This document shows positions 16,151-24,307 of a DNA stretch of 64,000 nucleotides, piece after piece. The stretch's first letter is position 1. Each line of letters starts with the position of its first letter. This DNA comes from Thermoplasmatota archaeon (GTDB lineage: Archaea; Thermoplasmatota; JAKEGO01): assembly GCA_028279595.1 (NCBI GenBank), contig JANQNK010000007.1, positions 1 through 64,000 of the forward strand, read 5' to 3'. Under the pieces are notes generated by a model, which saw only the letters and a program-made list of their open reading frames with translations, searched no databases and was not told where the DNA came from. Made by a program: the position numbers and the translations under genes.

Positions 16151-16670
16151 CGTTACCAGCCTCCGGGCCTCCGAGTTCCTTGACCATCTTCGCGAGCACT
16201 GCGTCGTAGTCCGACTTGAGCTCGCCCCCGCGTATCCCCGAGATCCGCTCCTCGGTCGGGAGCGCCTCCTCTGAGTGCGGGATGTAGACGCCGGCGTCCA
16301 CCATTCCCTTGAGGACGGCGAACGAGCGCGAGCCCGCTACGGGCATCACGATGCCGATGTCGAGCACGGCCTCGTCGATACCGGCCTCGATCGCCTTTCG
16401 GCCGCCGAGATAGCCGGTCAGATAGGCCGACGCGGTATTGGACCTTCCTGCCTTCCAGCCGAAGGGCTCCAGCATGCTGGAGTCCACCGCTGTCAGGATG
16501 CGGTCTCCCACCGGATCGTACTCGATGAACTGGACCCTTATGAGCTTCCTGGAGCGTCGGACGACAGCCCGGGGGACTCCGGATTTCAGCAGGGCCAGTC
16601 TGCTATGGTAGTCAGTCCTTCCCTCGCGCCTCCGGCGGTAGGGAACGCTGTACCTTGGACCGTGGGCCAT
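16143..16670 (-). CDS. rpl18: 50S ribosomal protein uL18
   Basis: 175 residues of the archaeal uL18 that binds 5S rRNA together with uL5. The opening AHGPRYSVPYRRRREGRTDYHSRLALLKS is partly shared by all archaeal members. ATG 16670 is chosen over the in-frame TTG at 16676 because GGAGGGTGAT, a strong ribosome-binding site, ends six to seven bases before it and overlaps the eL19 stop. The 3' end overlaps uS5 by 8 bases. Confidence 0.95.
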   Translation of the reverse strand: MAHGPRYSVPYRRRREGRTDYHSRLALLKSGVPRAVVRRSRKLIRVQFIEYDPVGDRILTAVDSSMLEPFGWKAGRSNTASAYLTGYLGGRKAIEAGIDEAVLDIGIVMPVAGSRSFAVLKGMVDAGVYIPHSEEALPTEERISGIRGGELKSDYDAVLAKMVKELGGPEAGNDE

Positions 16671-16672
16671 GA

Positions 16673-17131
16673 TCAATCACCCTCCTTCCTGAGCACGCCT
16701 GCGGACTGCATGTGGGTGAGCATGTGGCGCTTGTTCCTGTAGAGCCCGCCCTTGGAGTGCCTGTAGTATAACCTGTAGGTCTTGTTGTCGATGGCGCCCT
16801 CGGAGCGGAGCTTCTTCAGCTCGCGCCTTATCGGGCGGATCGTGTTTATCCACGCCCTCTTCTTCGGCGTGCGGGCCTTCTTTGCGCCACGGCGGCTGCC
16901 GTGTCCGCGCCTGCGACCCTTGGCCTTCTGGGCCTTGATGTGACGGATCCTGCCACGGGATATGCCCCTCTCCTGGAGCTTCCCGATGGCACCCATCTTG
17001 ATGAGGATCCTGATGTCGCTCCTCGTGACCGCTTCCGTTATGTCGTCGATCCTGTCCGGGTCCATCCAGACGCGGTTGTTCCCGCACTTGAGGATCTCGG
17101 CGGCCATCCTTCTCTGAACGCTCAGGTCCAT
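16673..17131 (-). CDS. rpl19e: 50S ribosomal protein eL19
   Basis: 152 residues, archaeal/eukaryotic eL19. Recognisable by LSVQRRMAAEILKCGNNRVW, a middle basic linker (KAKGRRRGHGSRRGAKKART) and a long C-terminal helix YRLYYRHSKGGLYRNKRHML. It contacts the small subunit as an inter-subunit bridge. It lies between eL32 (1 base upstream) and uL18 (2-base gap) in the operon. No anomalies were seen. Confidence 0.96.
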   Translation of the reverse strand: MDLSVQRRMAAEILKCGNNRVWMDPDRIDDITEAVTRSDIRILIKMGAIGKLQERGISRGRIRHIKAQKAKGRRRGHGSRRGAKKARTPKKRAWINTIRPIRRELKKLRSEGAIDNKTYRLYYRHSKGGLYRNKRHMLTHMQSAGVLRKEGD

Positions 17132-17132
17132 G

Positions 17133-17555
17133 TCACTCGCCTCCCCTGTTGAGCACCCTGATCTTCATCTTCTCGGCCACCGCGATGATCTCGACGCGCT
17201 TCCTGACGCCGACGGAGTGGCCGATCCTTGCGGCCTGCACCTTCGGGTCGAGCGCCTCGACGTCCTTCACGTTGTACACGAGGACCTCCTCGAATCCCGA
17301 GGGATGGAGCCCCCTGGCCTTCACCGGGGTGCGGAACCCTACGGTCGCCACGGGGGTCCTGTAACGGAGCCCCTTGCGCATCTTCGAGTGCTTGCCCCTC
17401 GGTTTCCTCCACGAGGTGCCAAGACGCTGGTACCGGTGCCATTCCTGGCGCCTGAACTTGGGCATCCTGCGACGCTCTGCGTCCCTCTTCTCGAGGGCCT
17501 CCCTCGTCGTGTCGTCGAGTTCGGGCTTGATCTTTCCAGATCTCTTCTTTGCCAT
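17133..17555 (-). CDS. rpl32e: 50S ribosomal protein eL32
   Basis: 140 residues. The family core is visible: FRRQEWHRYQRLGTSWRKPRG, MRKGLRYRTPVATVGFRTP, and ARGLHPSGFEEVLVYN, ending with a VGVRKRVEIIAVAEKMKIRVLN strand-helix. It is encoded between uL6 and eL19, the standard archaeal spc order. The N-terminus lacks the long extension seen in some haloarchaea. Confidence 0.95.
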   Translation of the reverse strand: MAKKRSGKIKPELDDTTREALEKRDAERRRMPKFRRQEWHRYQRLGTSWRKPRGKHSKMRKGLRYRTPVATVGFRTPVKARGLHPSGFEEVLVYNVKDVEALDPKVQAARIGHSVGVRKRVEIIAVAEKMKIRVLNRGGE

Positions 17556-17561
17556 TTCAGA

Positions 17562-18098
17562 TCACCCCTTCTCCACGATGTATATCCCGTCCTGGAAGAC
17601 CTTGGGATCGTATCTCCTGATCTTGGTCGCAAGCTCGATGTTGGCGGCGGTCTGGCCGACGTGCTCCTTGTCTATTCCGGTCACGGTGACCTCGTCGCCC
17701 TTCACCTCGACGGTGGTGTCCTCGATGATCGGCGCCCTCCTCGGGTGCCTCTCTCCCATGAAGTTCTCTATCATGAGCGTGGTGTCCTTGACGTACACCT
17801 TCATCGGGAAATGGGAGTAGCGTATCTTGAGGTGGTACGTGTAACCCTCTGAGACACCCTTGGCCATGTTGGCCACATGGGCGCGCCAGGTTCCCGCGAG
17901 TGCGTAGACCTTGCGCCTGGGTAGTACGGAATGGAGGTTGACGTGTCCATCCTCGACCTTCATGTCGATCTCCGGGTGCCTGAACTCCCGGAAGATATTG
18001 CCCTTGGGCCCCTCCATGTGGAGGGTGTGTCCCTCGAGCTTCGCCGAGACGCCCTCGGGGAGATCGACCGTGTAATCAACTTCACTTACCTTCGGCAT
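17562..18098 (-). CDS. rpl6: 50S ribosomal protein uL6
   Basis: 178 residues, two tandem uL6 folds. Recognisable by VDLPEGVSAKLEGHTLHMEG PKGN-type opening, TWRAHVANMAKGVSEGYTYHLKI in the middle and FMGERHPRRAP, with GIDKEHVGQTAANIE before the C-terminus. It sits near the sarcin-ricin loop in the large subunit, where elongation factors bind. The gene is nine bases after uS8 and six before eL32. Confidence 0.96.
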   Translation of the reverse strand: MPKVSEVDYTVDLPEGVSAKLEGHTLHMEGPKGNIFREFRHPEIDMKVEDGHVNLHSVLPRRKVYALAGTWRAHVANMAKGVSEGYTYHLKIRYSHFPMKVYVKDTTLMIENFMGERHPRRAPIIEDTTVEVKGDEVTVTGIDKEHVGQTAANIELATKIRRYDPKVFQDGIYIVEKG

Positions 18099-18107
18099 GA
18101 TATCACC

Positions 18108-18497
18108 TCAGTAGACATAGGCCAGGAGCTTGCCTCCTATGCCCTTCTGCCTTGCCTCCTTGTGCGACATCACTCCCTTCGTGGTAGTGAGTATCACCAG
18201 TCCGAAATCCTGCGCCGGGAGGTACCTGGACTCGTATCTGTCGAGGTCCGTCCTCCTGACGGCGTACCGCGGCTTGATGACGCCGCATGTGTTGATCGCT
18301 CCGATCAGGTCGACGGATATCTCGTCGCCCTTTACAGACCTTACGAGCTCGATGTCGCCGATGTAACCGTGCTCGCGCATGACCTTGAGCACGTTGAGTA
18401 TCAGCTTGGACGCGGGCTGGATCTGGCAGTTGGCCTTCCCAGACTTCTCCGCGTTCTTCACTGCGCTCATCGCGTCAGACAATGGATCGTGCTGCAT
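18108..18497 (-). CDS. rps8: 30S ribosomal protein uS8
   Basis: 129 residues, uS8, a primary 16S rRNA-binding protein. It opens with DPLSDAMSAVKNAEKSGKA, and ends with the conserved loop GLVILTTTKGVMSHKEAR followed by KGIGGKLLAYVY. Length is normal for archaea (130). It is preceded by uS14 with a 10-base gap and followed by uL6. Confidence 0.96.
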   Translation of the reverse strand: MQHDPLSDAMSAVKNAEKSGKANCQIQPASKLILNVLKVMREHGYIGDIELVRSVKGDEISVDLIGAINTCGVIKPRYAVRRTDLDRYESRYLPAQDFGLVILTTTKGVMSHKEARQKGIGGKLLAYVY

Positions 18498-18507
18498 ACA
18501 TCACACC

Positions 18508-18666
18508 TCACGAGTATTTCTTGAATCCGAGCTCGGGAGCTATCTCCCTGAAGCACTGCCTGCAGAGATGGAGACCGTATCGTCTCACCAGGCCCCTGCG
18601 GCGGCCGCACCTCGAGCATCCGACCTTTCTGCCGAACGTCTTTCGTTTGACCTCTTCACCTTCCAT
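18508..18666 (-). CDS. rps14: 30S ribosomal protein uS14 (zinc form, 52 residues)
   Basis: A 52-residue gene between uL5 and uS8, read directly from the minus strand: it starts [20 protein letters not shown] and ends GFKKYS. Two CxxC pairs (CSRC near 17-20 and CRQC near 35-38) form the zinc site of type-Z uS14, and [11 protein letters not shown] is the archaeal C-terminal signature. It binds the head of the small subunit. The start lies two bases after the uL5 stop. Because of its size it is easily missed by gene finders. Confidence 0.95.
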   Translation of the reverse strand: MEGEEVKRKTFGRKVGCSRCGRRRGLVRRYGLHLCRQCFREIAPELGFKKYS

Positions 18667-18668
18667 GA

Positions 18669-19577
18669 TCAGGACACCTCCAGTATCTCAACGTTGAACC
18701 GGTGGATCATGAACTGCTTCCCCTCGGGCACCGATATCCTGTGCCTGTGAGGTAGATGGCGTTTCATGAGCTTCCGGTGCTTTGTCCTGTATCCGCCCTT
18801 CCGCTTGAGCACCATTGCGATGTCCATGCCGAAGATGCCGATGTCTGGATCGTACTTCATCTCCTGGAACTCCGTGTAATCCGGAATCCCGAAGGAACAG
18901 TTCCCCTCGGGATCGAAGCAGTAGGAAGGAAGCTTGAAGTCCTTCACCCAGAGCGCCTTCTTGAGGAACTCCTCCGCTTCGGGACCGCGCAGGGTCACCT
19001 TGCACCCGATGGGCTGGCCCTTCCTGATGGCCAGGTCCCTGTTCGTGGTGCGGGATATCGTTTCCAGAGGCTCCTGTCCAGTGAGCCTCTTGAGCAGGGT
19101 CTTGGCCCTGATGATCTTCTCGCCAGCCTCTCCGACGCCCATGTTGACGACGACCTTGTCGACGATTATCTCGCGCATGAGGTTGCTGTATTCGAGCGGT
19201 TCCTTCTTCATCACAGGCTGTTCCGGCTCCGCCCTCTTCGGAGCCTTCTTCGCCGGAGCCCTCTTCTCGACGGGCTCGGGCTGATGCTCCGCGTGAGCGT
19301 CCACGATCGGGAGTTCGTCGGCCTGCTCCGGGGCAGCCTCCTCTACGAGGGCTTCCTGGGCGGGCTCCTCGACTGCTGCCTCGACGGGCTCCTCGGTCGC
19401 CGCCTCTACTGGCTCCTCCGATGGTTCCTCGACCGGGGTCTCCTCGACCGGTTCGGGCGCTGGCTCCTCGGCCGGGGCCTCCGCCACTGGTTCCTCAGCG
19501 GTGGATCCCTCGACAGGCTCCTCGGCGGCTGGCTCTTCCGTGGTCTCCTCAACGACCTCCTTCGGCTCGTCGCTCAT
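18669..19577 (-). CDS. rpl5: 50S ribosomal protein uL5 with long acidic N-terminal extension
   Basis: 302 residues against about 170-185 for typical archaeal uL5. The conserved 5S rRNA-binding part begins near residue 128 ([23 protein letters not shown]) and includes [20 protein letters not shown] and [24 protein letters not shown]. The first 100 residues are repeats such as EEPVE and EEPAEE, followed by a basic [13 protein letters not shown] linker. ATG 19577 overlaps the eS4 stop as ATGA, so the extension is in the natural translational unit. A reading frame open further upstream is a shadow of eS4. Confidence 0.94.
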   Translation of the reverse strand: MSDEPKEVVEETTEEPAAEEPVEGSTAEEPVAEAPAEEPAPEPVEETPVEEPSEEPVEAATEEPVEAAVEEPAQEALVEEAAPEQADELPIVDAHAEHQPEPVEKRAPAKKAPKRAEPEQPVMKKEPLEYSNLMREIIVDKVVVNMGVGEAGEKIIRAKTLLKRLTGQEPLETISRTTNRDLAIRKGQPIGCKVTLRGPEAEEFLKKALWVKDFKLPSYCFDPEGNCSFGIPDYTEFQEMKYDPDIGIFGMDIAMVLKRKGGYRTKHRKLMKRHLPHRHRISVPEGKQFMIHRFNVEILEVS

Positions 19578-20281
19578 ACCACGCTCACCTCCGGAACCGT
19601 GATCTCTGGCGCGGACTTGCCCACCATGAAGATGTAGTCCTTCACCGTCATGAACTCCTTGAAATGCACGATGTTCGGCTTCGTCGACCGGACGACCTCG
19701 ATGGACTCGATCTTGTCGATCGCGCCGGCGTGCTTGCCGCCAATAACCATCGCTGTGTTGCCGTTCTCGAACGGGTAGTGCTCCATGACCTTCTGGGTCG
19801 GGAGGGCGATCTTGAGGACGTCGCCGGTCTTGTACTGGTTCTTGTCGACCAGGATGTTCCTTCCGTCGTGGAAGTTGATCTGGAACTTCCCGCCCTTGAC
19901 CTGGGTCTTGTCCTGTACCCTGATGAGCTTCCACTCGGCGCGGGCCTTGTCGATTCGGACGGCCCTGATCTTGCCCCTGGCGTCGATCAGGATCCTGAAG
20001 TTCTCGTCCGTGGCCGGGATACCTACGACGTCCATCAGGCCGACCGGCCTCTTGGGGTCGGTGACGACCTTGCCGTCCACGGTGATCTCCCTGCCGCCGA
20101 TGATGTGCCTCGCCTCGCGGGCGTTGTCGGCCATGTCCAGGTAGTCCCTGATCAGGACCAGGAGCGGTATGCTCCTCTTGATGGCATGGGGGCCCGGCCT
20201 GGGCCTCACTGCCCAGAAGTCAGTCTTCCGCGGTATCGACCAGATACGCGGAACGGTCAGGCGTTTCATGTGACCGCTCAT
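19574..20281 (-). CDS. rps4e: 30S ribosomal protein eS4
   Basis: 235 residues, archaeal/eukaryotic eS4. It starts with HMKRLTVPRIWSIPRKTDFW, has an S4-type RNA-binding region (VLIRDYLDMADNAREARHII and GGREITVDGKVV), a central beta domain and a KOW-like segment near the end (GNTAMVIGGKHAGAIDKI). Initiation at the fifth residue (MKRL) is an alternative. It overlaps both neighbours, uL24 and uL5, by four bases (ATGA), indicating coupled translation. Confidence 0.96.
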   Translation of the reverse strand: MSGHMKRLTVPRIWSIPRKTDFWAVRPRPGPHAIKRSIPLLVLIRDYLDMADNAREARHIIGGREITVDGKVVTDPKRPVGLMDVVGIPATDENFRILIDARGKIRAVRIDKARAEWKLIRVQDKTQVKGGKFQINFHDGRNILVDKNQYKTGDVLKIALPTQKVMEHYPFENGNTAMVIGGKHAGAIDKIESIEVVRSTKPNIVHFKEFMTVKDYIFMVGKSAPEITVPEVSVV

Positions 20282-20679
20282 TCTTCCTCCTCCTTTTCTT
20301 CCTCTTCCTGCTCGTACTCGGCCTCAGCGACCTTTCCGATGCTGCGCCTCCGCCACTTGTCGCTCAGATCGAGCTTGACTATCATGACATTGGAGGCGTC
20401 GATCCATCGCTCGACCTCCTTGCCGTCCGCCTTCTTGGCGGTCAGCTTGTCGACCGAGATCTTGCCCTTCCTCGTGGAGACGGCGAGCACCTTGCCGACG
20501 TGGCCGGCGTCGCCTCCCCTCATGACCTTGACGAGGTCCCCTGACCTCACGACGGTGGTCTTCATGTTGTACTTCGCCCTCAGCTCCGGATGTAGCGGAC
20601 TGGCTATCCTCTTCCTCCGGACGTGCGTCGGGGCGTTGTAGAGGTCCTTCCTCTGCTTTCCTGCCTTCTTTGAGACCAT
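20278..20679 (-). CDS. rpl24: 50S ribosomal protein uL24
   Basis: 133 residues. KAGKQRKDLYNAPTHVRRKR at the start and the KOW motif VRSGDLVKVMRGGDAGHVGKV identify archaeal uL24. The last 18 residues are nearly all Glu and Lys, another acidic tail. ATG 20679 is chosen because GAGGTGGT lies directly upstream and overlaps the uL14 stop; the in-frame GTG at 20694 overlaps uL14 coding sequence. It assists early assembly of the large subunit. Confidence 0.95.
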   Translation of the reverse strand: MVSKKAGKQRKDLYNAPTHVRRKRIASPLHPELRAKYNMKTTVVRSGDLVKVMRGGDAGHVGKVLAVSTRKGKISVDKLTAKKADGKEVERWIDASNVMIVKLDLSDKWRRRSIGKVAEAEYEQEEEEKEEEE

Positions 20680-20690
20680 ACTTGACCACC

Positions 20691-21089
20691 TCACACTATT
20701 ATCGATGCCAGCGCGCCGATCCTCGCCCAGCGCTCGGCAGCCTCCTTGGCCACCGGGCCCTTGATGTCGGTGCCCTTGGCGTCGCCCTCCTTGCTGGTGA
20801 TGACGACCGCGTTGTCCTCGAAGGAAACGACGGTCCCGTCGGGCCTGCGGAAGGGTCGCCTCTGCCTGATGATCACGGCGTTGAGGAGCTGTCTCCTCAT
20901 CTCCGGCGTTCCCTTCTTGACGGTGATGACCAGGAGGTCACCGACCCCTGCGCTCGGGTACTTCCTGTGGGTGCCCTTGTAGCCGAGGACCGAGACGATC
21001 TCGACCTCCTTGGCGCCCGTGTTGTCGGCGCAGACGAGCCGCGCTCCGACAGGGAGACCCCTGTACGCCCTTCCGGGTACGCCCTGCAT
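20691..21089 (-). CDS. rpl14: 50S ribosomal protein uL14
   Basis: 132 residues, normal for the family. [21 protein letters not shown] and the signature [16 protein letters not shown] are present, with [19 protein letters not shown] strand and an [11 protein letters not shown] end. ATG 21089 is supported by GGCGGTGAT just upstream. Extra codons further upstream belong to the uS17 end. It binds 23S rRNA and contacts translation factors at the subunit interface. Confidence 0.96.
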   Translation of the reverse strand: MQGVPGRAYRGLPVGARLVCADNTGAKEVEIVSVLGYKGTHRKYPSAGVGDLLVITVKKGTPEMRRQLLNAVIIRQRRPFRRPDGTVVSFEDNAVVITSKEGDAKGTDIKGPVAKEAAERWARIGALASIIV

Positions 21090-21094
21090 CGGTA

Positions 21095-21460
21095 TCACCG
21101 CCTCCCTATGATGACGAAGGACACCGTCTTGGAGAGCGGTCTGCACTCCATGATGGCGACCCTGTCACCCTTCTTTACGTCCAGGCACTCCGGCGCGTGC
21201 GCTGAGTACCTCGACGTGCGCTTCTCGTAGCGCTCGTACTTCTTCACGAAGTGATGGTACTCGCGCTCCACCACCATCGTGCGATGCATAGACTCGGTGA
21301 CGACCGTAGCCTCTATCATCTGGCCGCGTACCGATAGCGTCCCGTGGAACGGACAGTGCGGATCCTTGCATCCGCTGGTGGGCGCCTCGATATCGACGCC
21401 TATGTCCCTAGCGACGGGAGCCTTCTTGACCTTCTTCTTTGCTGCTGGCATTGCCATCAT
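21095..21460 (-). CDS. rps17: 30S ribosomal protein uS17
   Basis: 121 residues, archaeal uS17. Recognisable by the archaeal [18 protein letters not shown] segment with two cysteines and a histidine, [28 protein letters not shown], and the basic-loop end [11 protein letters not shown]. Three ATG codons are close together: the fourth residue (MPAAKKK) is a good alternative start. The first 53 bases are also read as the last codons of Rnp1 in another frame, an unusually long overlap within the operon. Confidence 0.95.
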   Translation of the reverse strand: MMAMPAAKKKVKKAPVARDIGVDIEAPTSGCKDPHCPFHGTLSVRGQMIEATVVTESMHRTMVVEREYHHFVKKYERYEKRTSRYSAHAPECLDVKKGDRVAIMECRPLSKTVSFVIIGRR

Positions 21461-21749
21461 CTCTCAGATGTTTCATGCGGATCTTCTTCGGCCGGTCCTC
21501 CGGCCGGTGGGCCAGGACGCGTCCGTCTATGACGGCGGTCCCGTCCTCCGCTTCTAGCCTGAACGTGGCGGTCCTCTTCGGGACGCGCACCACGCGTCCG
21601 TCATCCTGACGGACGTCGAGCAGGTTCCTGGTCTCATCGACCACCTGCCCCTTGACCCCGGCCAGGCCGGGATCGGTGGAAGCCTCTACTTCCACGGCGA
21701 GCCCGATGAGCTCGCCTCGGCTGATCGTCCACGTTCGGCGGACGTTCAG
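21408..21749 (-). CDS. rnp1: RNase P protein component 1 (Rpp29/Pop4), apparent CTG start
   Basis: 113 residues. The family signature is clear: [47 protein letters not shown] and HRPEDRPKK. It is a protein subunit of the tRNA 5'-processing ribozyme. In this frame there is no ATG, GTG or TTG between the SUI1 end and ELIGL. CTG at 21747-21749 overlaps the SUI1 stop as CTGA, the same arrangement as the ATGA overlaps elsewhere in this operon, and gives an N-terminus ([16 protein letters not shown]) of the length seen in methanogen homologues. The C-terminal 17 residues, past the usual family end, run over the start of uS17. Confidence 0.88.
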   Translation of the reverse strand: MNVRRTWTISRGELIGLAVEVEASTDPGLAGVKGQVVDETRNLLDVRQDDGRVVRVPKRTATFRLEAEDGTAVIDGRVLAHRPEDRPKKIRMKHLRDDGNASSKEEGQEGSRR

Positions 21750-22054
21750 TCGATCTCTGCCGGGAAGCCCATCTTCTGCAGGACCTGGAGGACCTTCTTC
21801 TTGTGGTCCCCCTGGAGCTCGATGGTTCCGTTCTTCACCGTTCCGCCGGACGCACATCTCGTCTTCAGCTCCTTGGCCAGTTCATCGACGTTGATGTCGC
21901 CGGTGTCGATACCTTCGACCACGGTGACGATCTTCCCGTAACGCCTCTTCTCGGTGTATATCCTTATTCTCTGCTGTTCCCTGGCGATCTCCTCGCAAAC
22001 GCAGAGCTCGACAGGCAGTCCACAGGATGAACAGATCTCAGGCAGTGTCGTCAC
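21746..22054 (-). CDS. Translation initiation factor SUI1/aIF1
   Basis: 102 residues. An N-terminal cysteine cluster ([15 protein letters not shown], about 8-22) typical of archaeal aIF1 precedes the SUI1 fold with [20 protein letters not shown] and [20 protein letters not shown]. aIF1 monitors start-codon selection on the small subunit. It starts at GTG 22054 within the end of uL29 and its stop overlaps the proposed CTG start of Rnp1. Its position between uL29 and Rnp1 is standard in euryarchaea. Confidence 0.94.
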   Translation of the reverse strand: MTTLPEICSSCGLPVELCVCEEIAREQQRIRIYTEKRRYGKIVTVVEGIDTGDINVDELAKELKTRCASGGTVKNGTIELQGDHKKKVLQVLQKMGFPAEID

Positions 22055-22247
22055 CTTCCTCTTCCATCACCGTGAGTATCCTGGCGATCTCCGTCCTCAG
22101 GGAACGGAAGCGACCCGGGCTCACCGGGGCGCCGCCCATCGCCGCCACGCCTCTCTCGTGCATGAGCTCGTCTCTGAGCTCCTTGAGCTTCTTGGCGCGT
22201 TCGGCTGGGTTCATCTTCCTTATCTCATTCGCCTTCAGCAGGGACAT
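22038..22247 (-). CDS. rpl29: 50S ribosomal protein uL29
   Basis: 69 residues, a two-helix protein near the tunnel exit. [20 protein letters not shown] and [11 protein letters not shown] are the conserved parts, ending with the [17 protein letters not shown] helix. Its start lies inside the end of uS3 (23-base overlap) and its end overlaps aIF1 by 17 bases. Confidence 0.94.
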   Translation of the reverse strand: MSLLKANEIRKMNPAERAKKLKELRDELMHERGVAAMGGAPVSPGRFRSLRTEIARILTVMEEEGDDTA

Positions 22248-23385
22248 CCTGGTCCTCCGTACTCACTTCGCCCGTTTCGGGCTCGTTCGTATCCTCTTCA
22301 GCTGGTGAAGCTTCATCGGTGACTGGCTCCTCCGCAGGCTCCTCGGCCGGGACCTTCTCCTCTTCAGGCTCCTCCGCGGGTTCCTCAGCCGGGACTTCCT
22401 CGACGGGTTCCTCCGCAGGGGTCTCCTCGGCAGGTGCCTCCTCGACCTTCTCGGGTTCCTCCGCGGGGGCCTCCTCTACGGGTTCCTCAACAGGTTCCTC
22501 GGCAGCGGGCTCCTCGGCAGGGGTTTCCTCTGTCTTGGGTTCCTCGACCGGTGCCTCTGCGGCCGGCTCCTCAGCGGGGGCTTCCTCGGCCGGCTCCTCA
22601 GCGGGCTTCTCGGCAGCCTTCTTGGCCCTCTCGGCCTTGGCGGCCTTCTTCTTGGCCCTGCCGCTGAGCTTCTCGGGCTTGACCTCCTCCTCGGGGGCCT
22701 CCGGAGCACCCTCGGCGGGGGCCTCGGCCTTGGGAACCTCTCCCTCGGGAGCCTCCGCAGCCTCTGCCGGTTCTTCCGCGCCGGCGGGCTTCGGCATGTG
22801 GATCTCGACGATGTCCGGCAGCACCGCGTTCGGGTCCATGATGCGGACCGTGACGCCGATGACCCCGGACTTCTTCTTTGCGACGGCGTAGCCGTGCTGC
22901 ATCCACTGCAGTGCTGGCTCGCCGCAGAACTTGATGTGGCCCTGCTTGAACTTCTCCGTCCTGTGCCTGTCGCCGGTGAGCTTTCCGGCGAGGGTCACCT
23001 GGCATCCCTTGGCGCCGCCTTCCATTATCCTGCGGACAGTGGAGTGGCCGCCGCGCCTGAAGTGCCAGCCCCTCTCGAGGGCGAACGCGAGCTTCTGGGC
23101 CATGATCTGAGCGTTATTGTTCGGGTTCCTGGCCTCCTGGACCTCGACCTGCGGGTTGTCGAGCTCGAAGTCGGTCTCCAGGATCTCAGTGAGCTGCTTG
23201 ATGAGTCCACCGTGACGGCCGATGACCATCCCGGGGCGCTCGACGGTGAGTGTGACACGGGTCCCGAGCGGGGTCCTCTGGATCGCCACGCCGCCGAAGC
23301 CGGCGTCCTGGGTCCTGTTGAGGAGGAACTCCTTGATCATTACCCTCTTCATGTTCTCCCTGATGAACTTCCTCTCGGACGCCAT
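22225..23385 (-). CDS. rps3: 30S ribosomal protein uS3 with very long acidic C-terminal tail
   Basis: 386 residues against about 210-240 usually. Residues 1-205 are a normal archaeal uS3: N-terminal FIRENMKRVMIKEFL, KH domain with GMVIGRHGG near 52-60, and the C-terminal globular part GCQVTLAGKLTGDRHRTEKF. Uniform Glu/Ala/Pro sequence follows, in two blocks separated by a lysine-rich island (GRAKKKAAKAERAKKAAEK). The second block repeats PAEEP and PVEEP motifs for over 100 residues. uS3 lines the mRNA entry channel and its C-terminus is on the solvent side, so the tail could extend freely. It overlaps uL22 by one base and uL29 by 23. Confidence 0.95.
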   Translation of the reverse strand: MASERKFIRENMKRVMIKEFLLNRTQDAGFGGVAIQRTPLGTRVTLTVERPGMVIGRHGGLIKQLTEILETDFELDNPQVEVQEARNPNNNAQIMAQKLAFALERGWHFRRGGHSTVRRIMEGGAKGCQVTLAGKLTGDRHRTEKFKQGHIKFCGEPALQWMQHGYAVAKKKSGVIGVTVRIMDPNAVLPDIVEIHMPKPAGAEEPAEAAEAPEGEVPKAEAPAEGAPEAPEEEVKPEKLSGRAKKKAAKAERAKKAAEKPAEEPAEEAPAEEPAAEAPVEEPKTEETPAEEPAAEEPVEEPVEEAPAEEPEKVEEAPAEETPAEEPVEEVPAEEPAEEPEEEKVPAEEPAEEPVTDEASPAEEDTNEPETGEVSTEDQDVPAEGE

Positions 23386-23843
23386 TATTCCTCACCCTCC
23401 GTCTCAGCTACGACGATCTCGATGTTGGTGGTCCGCTTTATCGACGGGGTGGACCTTCCCCTCGCCCTCGGGAACCAGCCGCGATAGGTCCGGCCCCTGT
23501 GGGCTGCTATGTGGACGATCCTCAGGCTCTCGGTGTTGAGGCCGAGGTAGTCGGCGTTCGCCTCGACGCCGTCGAGGAGCTTGATCATCTCCTTCGCGAC
23601 GTTCACGGGGAATCCGCCTGTCCTAATGTCGCCCTTCCTGTGCGCTACGTTCCTCACGTGGCGCTTGTATGCGACCGCCTTCTTCTTGGCCGCCACGAGC
23701 TCCATGAACTCGCGGGCGTCCTGGATGTCCATTCCCTTGATCTCCCGGCACACCTCGACGCTCTTCTTCGGGGAGATCTTGAGCTCCCTGCCGATGATGC
23801 GCGCCGTCGTCTCGGGGTCGAACTCCTTAGTATAGCCAACCAT
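23385..23843 (-). CDS. rpl22: 50S ribosomal protein uL22
   Basis: 152 residues, archaeal uL22. It opens MVGYTKEFDPETTARIIGRE and contains the long hairpin region that lines the nascent peptide tunnel, with HIAAHRGRTYRGWFPRARGR near the tip. The stop TAA shares its last A with the uS3 ATG. No anomalies were seen. Confidence 0.95.
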   Translation of the reverse strand: MVGYTKEFDPETTARIIGRELKISPKKSVEVCREIKGMDIQDAREFMELVAAKKKAVAYKRHVRNVAHRKGDIRTGGFPVNVAKEMIKLLDGVEANADYLGLNTESLRIVHIAAHRGRTYRGWFPRARGRSTPSIKRTTNIEIVVAETEGEE

Positions 23844-23852
23844 GGGTCACAC

Positions 23853-24302
23853 CTACTTGAGCGGCATGTACTTGGAGGACCTCGTCGCACCGACACCAGG
23901 TCCGGAGTGGACTCCGAACACACGGGTCATGGCGTACTCGCCGAGGTAGGTCCCGATCATCTCGGGCTTCATCTCGACCTCCCTGTACTCCTTGCCGTTG
24001 TATATCGCGATCTTCTTGCCGACCATCTCGGGCAGGATGACCATGTCCCGCCTGTGGGTCCTGAGGACCCCGTCGGTCTTCTTGAGCCTGTTGAGGAACT
24101 TGGTGTTCTCCTCGGAAAGGCCGCGCTTGAGCGTCCTGCGGATGCGGGACGGGAACAGCGGCATGAGCTCCTCGAGGCTCATCTCCTGCAGCTGGTCCAG
24201 GGTGTACCCCCGGTAGGTGAACTCCTTCTTCCGCCTGACCTGTGTCAGGCCCATCCTCTTGCGTTCGCGCCGCCTCGCTGATTTCGCGGATCCCTTGACC
24301 AT
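23853..24302 (-). CDS. rps19: 30S ribosomal protein uS19
   Basis: 149 residues. Archaeal-type N-terminus with [20 protein letters not shown] and [14 protein letters not shown], then the universal core ([20 protein letters not shown] and [13 protein letters not shown]) and a KYMPLK end. It lies in the head of the small subunit next to the A-site tRNA. It is separated by a few bases from uL2 and uL22. Confidence 0.96.
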   Translation of the reverse strand: MVKGSAKSARRRERKRMGLTQVRRKKEFTYRGYTLDQLQEMSLEELMPLFPSRIRRTLKRGLSEENTKFLNRLKKTDGVLRTHRRDMVILPEMVGKKIAIYNGKEYREVEMKPEMIGTYLGEYAMTRVFGVHSGPGVGATRSSKYMPLK

Positions 24303-24307
24303 CTAGA

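Noticed and set aside
18669..19934. 421-residue version of uL5
   Set aside because: The part beyond 19577 is a frame shadow of eS4. The ATGA overlap at 19577 fits the operon.
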